Origin: Pseudomonadota bacterium
GTDB taxonomy: Bacteria; Pseudomonadota; Alphaproteobacteria; JAKJEU01
Assembly: GCA_022705265.1 (NCBI GenBank)
Contig: JAKJEU010000062.1
Span: 1 to 7,870 of the forward strand
Length of the DNA: 7,870 bases
Direction of reading: 5' to 3'
The notes beneath the pieces were generated by a model. It was not told where the DNA came from and made no database searches. It was given only the letters and a program-made list of their open reading frames with translations. The position numbers and the translations under genes are program-made. Below, piece by piece: positions 6,628 through 7,870 of the stretch (its first letter is position 1; each line of letters begins with the position of its first letter).

Positions 6628-7468
6628 TGGTAAAGAGATTGCAAACTCTTGGTGTGAAAAAATAAAAGAATATATTGCAAAAACTAATTATAAGCCTTAT
6701 ATGGCGGTTATAGTGGTGGGCGATAATCCTGCTTCTGCGGTTTATGTTAAAAACAAGCGGATTAATTGCGAAAAATTGGGAATAAAGTTTAAGCTTTATC
6801 ATTTCAAAGAAAATATAAGCGAATACAGTCTTTTGACTTTAATTGAAGAATTGAATGTGAATACCGAAATTAGTGGTATTTTGGTTCAAATGCCTTTGCC
6901 AAACCATATCGATTCAAAAACTGTAATTGAAAAAATAAATCCTTTAAAAGATGTTGATGGTTTCCATCCCTTTAATATTGGGACTATGGTTTCTGGTAAT
7001 CCTTCACTTATTTCGTGCACTCCGATGGGGATTGTCAAAATGATTGAAGAAGTTGTGGGACATGATTTAAGCGGGAAAAGAGCGGTTGTCGTGGGACGAA
7101 GCATTATTGTTGGAAAACCAATTTCGGCAATGCTTTTAAATATGAATGCAACGGTTACTACGGCTCATTCTAAGACTTCTAATTTGCAACAAGTTTGTCG
7201 TGAAGCTGATATTTTAATTTGTGCCATCGGTAAAAAGGAATTCTTTACAAAAGAATATGTAAAAGAGGGTGCAATCGTCATTGATGTCGGAATATCAAGA
7301 GGCGAGGATGGTAAATTAAAGGGCGATGTTGCATTTGATGAGGTCAAAGATATTGCTTCTCATATAACTCCTGTGCCTGGTGGGGTTGGGCCTATGACTA
7401 TTGCCATGTTGATGTATAATGTTGTTAAGACTTATTGTCTTTTGAATGGGAAAAAATTTGAACTATGA
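6608..7468 (+). CDS. folD: Bifunctional methylenetetrahydrofolate dehydrogenase/cyclohydrolase FolD
   Basis: FolD interconverts 5,10-methylene-, methenyl- and 10-formyl-tetrahydrofolate, feeding purine and formyl-Met synthesis. The 286 residues are full length. The N-terminus MTATIINGKEIA matches the family start. VGDNPASAVYVKNK carries the YxxxK pair (Y46, K50). Q94 in GILVQMPLP and D117 in KDVDGFHP complete the active site, corresponding by offset to K54, Q98 and D121 of E. coli. The NADP-binding domain has GKRAVVVGRSIIVGKP, then TTAHSKT, ADILICAIGK, VIDVGIS, and the C-terminal signature PVPGGVGPMTIAML. The isoleucine in GRSII, where many have asparagine, is at a variable site. The start overlaps the DUF167 gene by 20 bases, and the stop overlaps the next ORF as ATGA. 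Confidence 0.97.
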   Translation: MTATIINGKEIANSWCEKIKEYIAKTNYKPYMAVIVVGDNPASAVYVKNKRINCEKLGIKFKLYHFKENISEYSLLTLIEELNVNTEISGILVQMPLPNHIDSKTVIEKINPLKDVDGFHPFNIGTMVSGNPSLISCTPMGIVKMIEEVVGHDLSGKRAVVVGRSIIVGKPISAMLLNMNATVTTAHSKTSNLQQVCREADILICAIGKKEFFTKEYVKEGAIVIDVGISRGEDGKLKGDVAFDEVKDIASHITPVPGGVGPMTIAMLMYNVVKTYCLLNGKKFEL

Positions 7469-7870
7469 AATCCGAAGAAATAATATCTCTTGCCCTTAAT
7501 TCTGGAAGAAGCTTTTCGATAAAAGAGGCTGAGAGACTTATTTATTCGGCCATAGAGCCAAGTGAAATTGATTTTAATTCAACGAATCACAAACATTATT
7601 TTTATGAAATGAGACCTTTGTTATGGCTTTCGGAATATTTGCATAAATCCGACCGATTAAAATTTATGGGGGGAATTGCAAGATATGATGGAGCCATAAG
7701 GTTTAAGGGCGAAAAACATTTTCAAAAAATCGAATTTACAAGAGCGGTGGACAGCGATGTTCAAGCGACTAAGTCGACTTTATTAAAATTAGGGTTTGAT
7801 TTTGACATAAGTGAAATATGCACAAAAGAAGAATTAATTTTAAATACTTTGTCTTTGTGGAATTTTGCTT
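7465..7870 (+). CDS. Hypothetical protein, 5' part (runs off window)
   Basis: The frame opens at an ATG that overlaps the folD stop (ATGA) and stays open to the window edge, 135 codons. I do not recognise the family. The protein is soluble-looking, with no signal peptide or membrane helix: an acidic and helical start (MKSEEIISLALNSGRSFSIK), an aromatic patch (HYFYEMRPLLWLSEYL), then a probable beta region (FMGGIARYDGAIRFKG, FQKIEFTRAVDSD). One cysteine is visible. No good Shine-Dalgarno precedes it, so it is probably translated by coupling from folD. Support for a real gene is the long open frame with a base composition like its neighbours, the standard overlap and the same strand. Function is unknown. 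Confidence 0.75.
   Translation, partial: MKSEEIISLALNSGRSFSIKEAERLIYSAIEPSEIDFNSTNHKHYFYEMRPLLWLSEYLHKSDRLKFMGGIARYDGAIRFKGEKHFQKIEFTRAVDSDVQATKSTLLKLGFDFDISEICTKEELILNTLSLWNFA

Noticed and set aside
6515..6802. Minus-strand open frame across the DUF167-folD junction
   Set aside because: Both plus-strand genes here are clearly conserved, and the antisense product is low-complexity and matches nothing known.
7093..7140. Isoleucine in the FolD GRSxIVGKP motif as a sign of altered cofactor use
   Set aside because: This position varies between known active FolD proteins, and all other catalytic and nucleotide-site residues are present.
1..7870. Alternative genetic code with TGA as tryptophan, as in some reduced AT-rich symbionts
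   Set aside because: Tryptophans at conserved places are TGG, and TGA ends feoB, yggT and folD exactly where the families end.
1..7870. CRISPR arrays, insertion sequences, tRNA genes or phage functions
   Set aside because: Reading both strands showed no regularly spaced repeats, transposase-like protein, terminal repeats or cloverleaf; nearly all bases are coding for assigned housekeeping genes.

Overview
This window comes from an AT-rich bacterial chromosome that uses the standard bacterial code: TGA closes three genes and tryptophan is always TGG. The best guess is an alphaproteobacterium. The omega subunit has the N-terminus and the TIDRDNDK and VALREIAD blocks typical of that class. A single SpoT-like Rel protein follows rpoZ and precedes acpS, which is an alphaproteobacterial arrangement. 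A one-repeat YggT, a DUF167 protein and FolD come next. Ferrous iron uptake genes and low GC would suit a low-oxygen, perhaps host-associated lineage, but this is inference.

Layout. Positions 1-2417 (+) hold the 3' end of a ferrous iron operon: the tail of FeoA, a complete FeoB, and a small cysteine-rich FeoC-like protein. Positions 2414-3031 (-) hold a family 5 type uracil-DNA glycosylase that converges on feoC, with the two stop codons sharing one TTAA. Positions 3032-3120 are a compact divergent intergenic region in which possible promoters for the glycosylase and for rpoZ overlap. From 3121 to the end, all genes are on the + strand and tightly packed: rpoZ, rsh (spoT/relA type), acpS, yggT, a DUF167 gene, folD, and an unrecognised ORF that runs off the window. 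Gaps are 27, 6 and 7 bases, then overlaps of 4, 20 and 4 bases, so co-transcription is likely.

Functionally, FeoABC import Fe2+. The glycosylase repairs deaminated bases and probably carries an Fe-S cluster. RpoZ and Rsh are the target and the source of (p)ppGpp signalling. AcpS activates acyl carrier protein for lipid synthesis. YggT is a small membrane protein, DUF167 has no firm role, and FolD supplies one-carbon folates. I saw no tRNA, rRNA, CRISPR, insertion sequence, phage gene or convincing intrinsic terminator. Most of the window is ordinary housekeeping DNA and I do not see a new multi-gene system. The points most worth a second look are the FeoC-like cysteine spacing, the overlapping divergent promoters, the odd folD start, and the unidentified last ORF.
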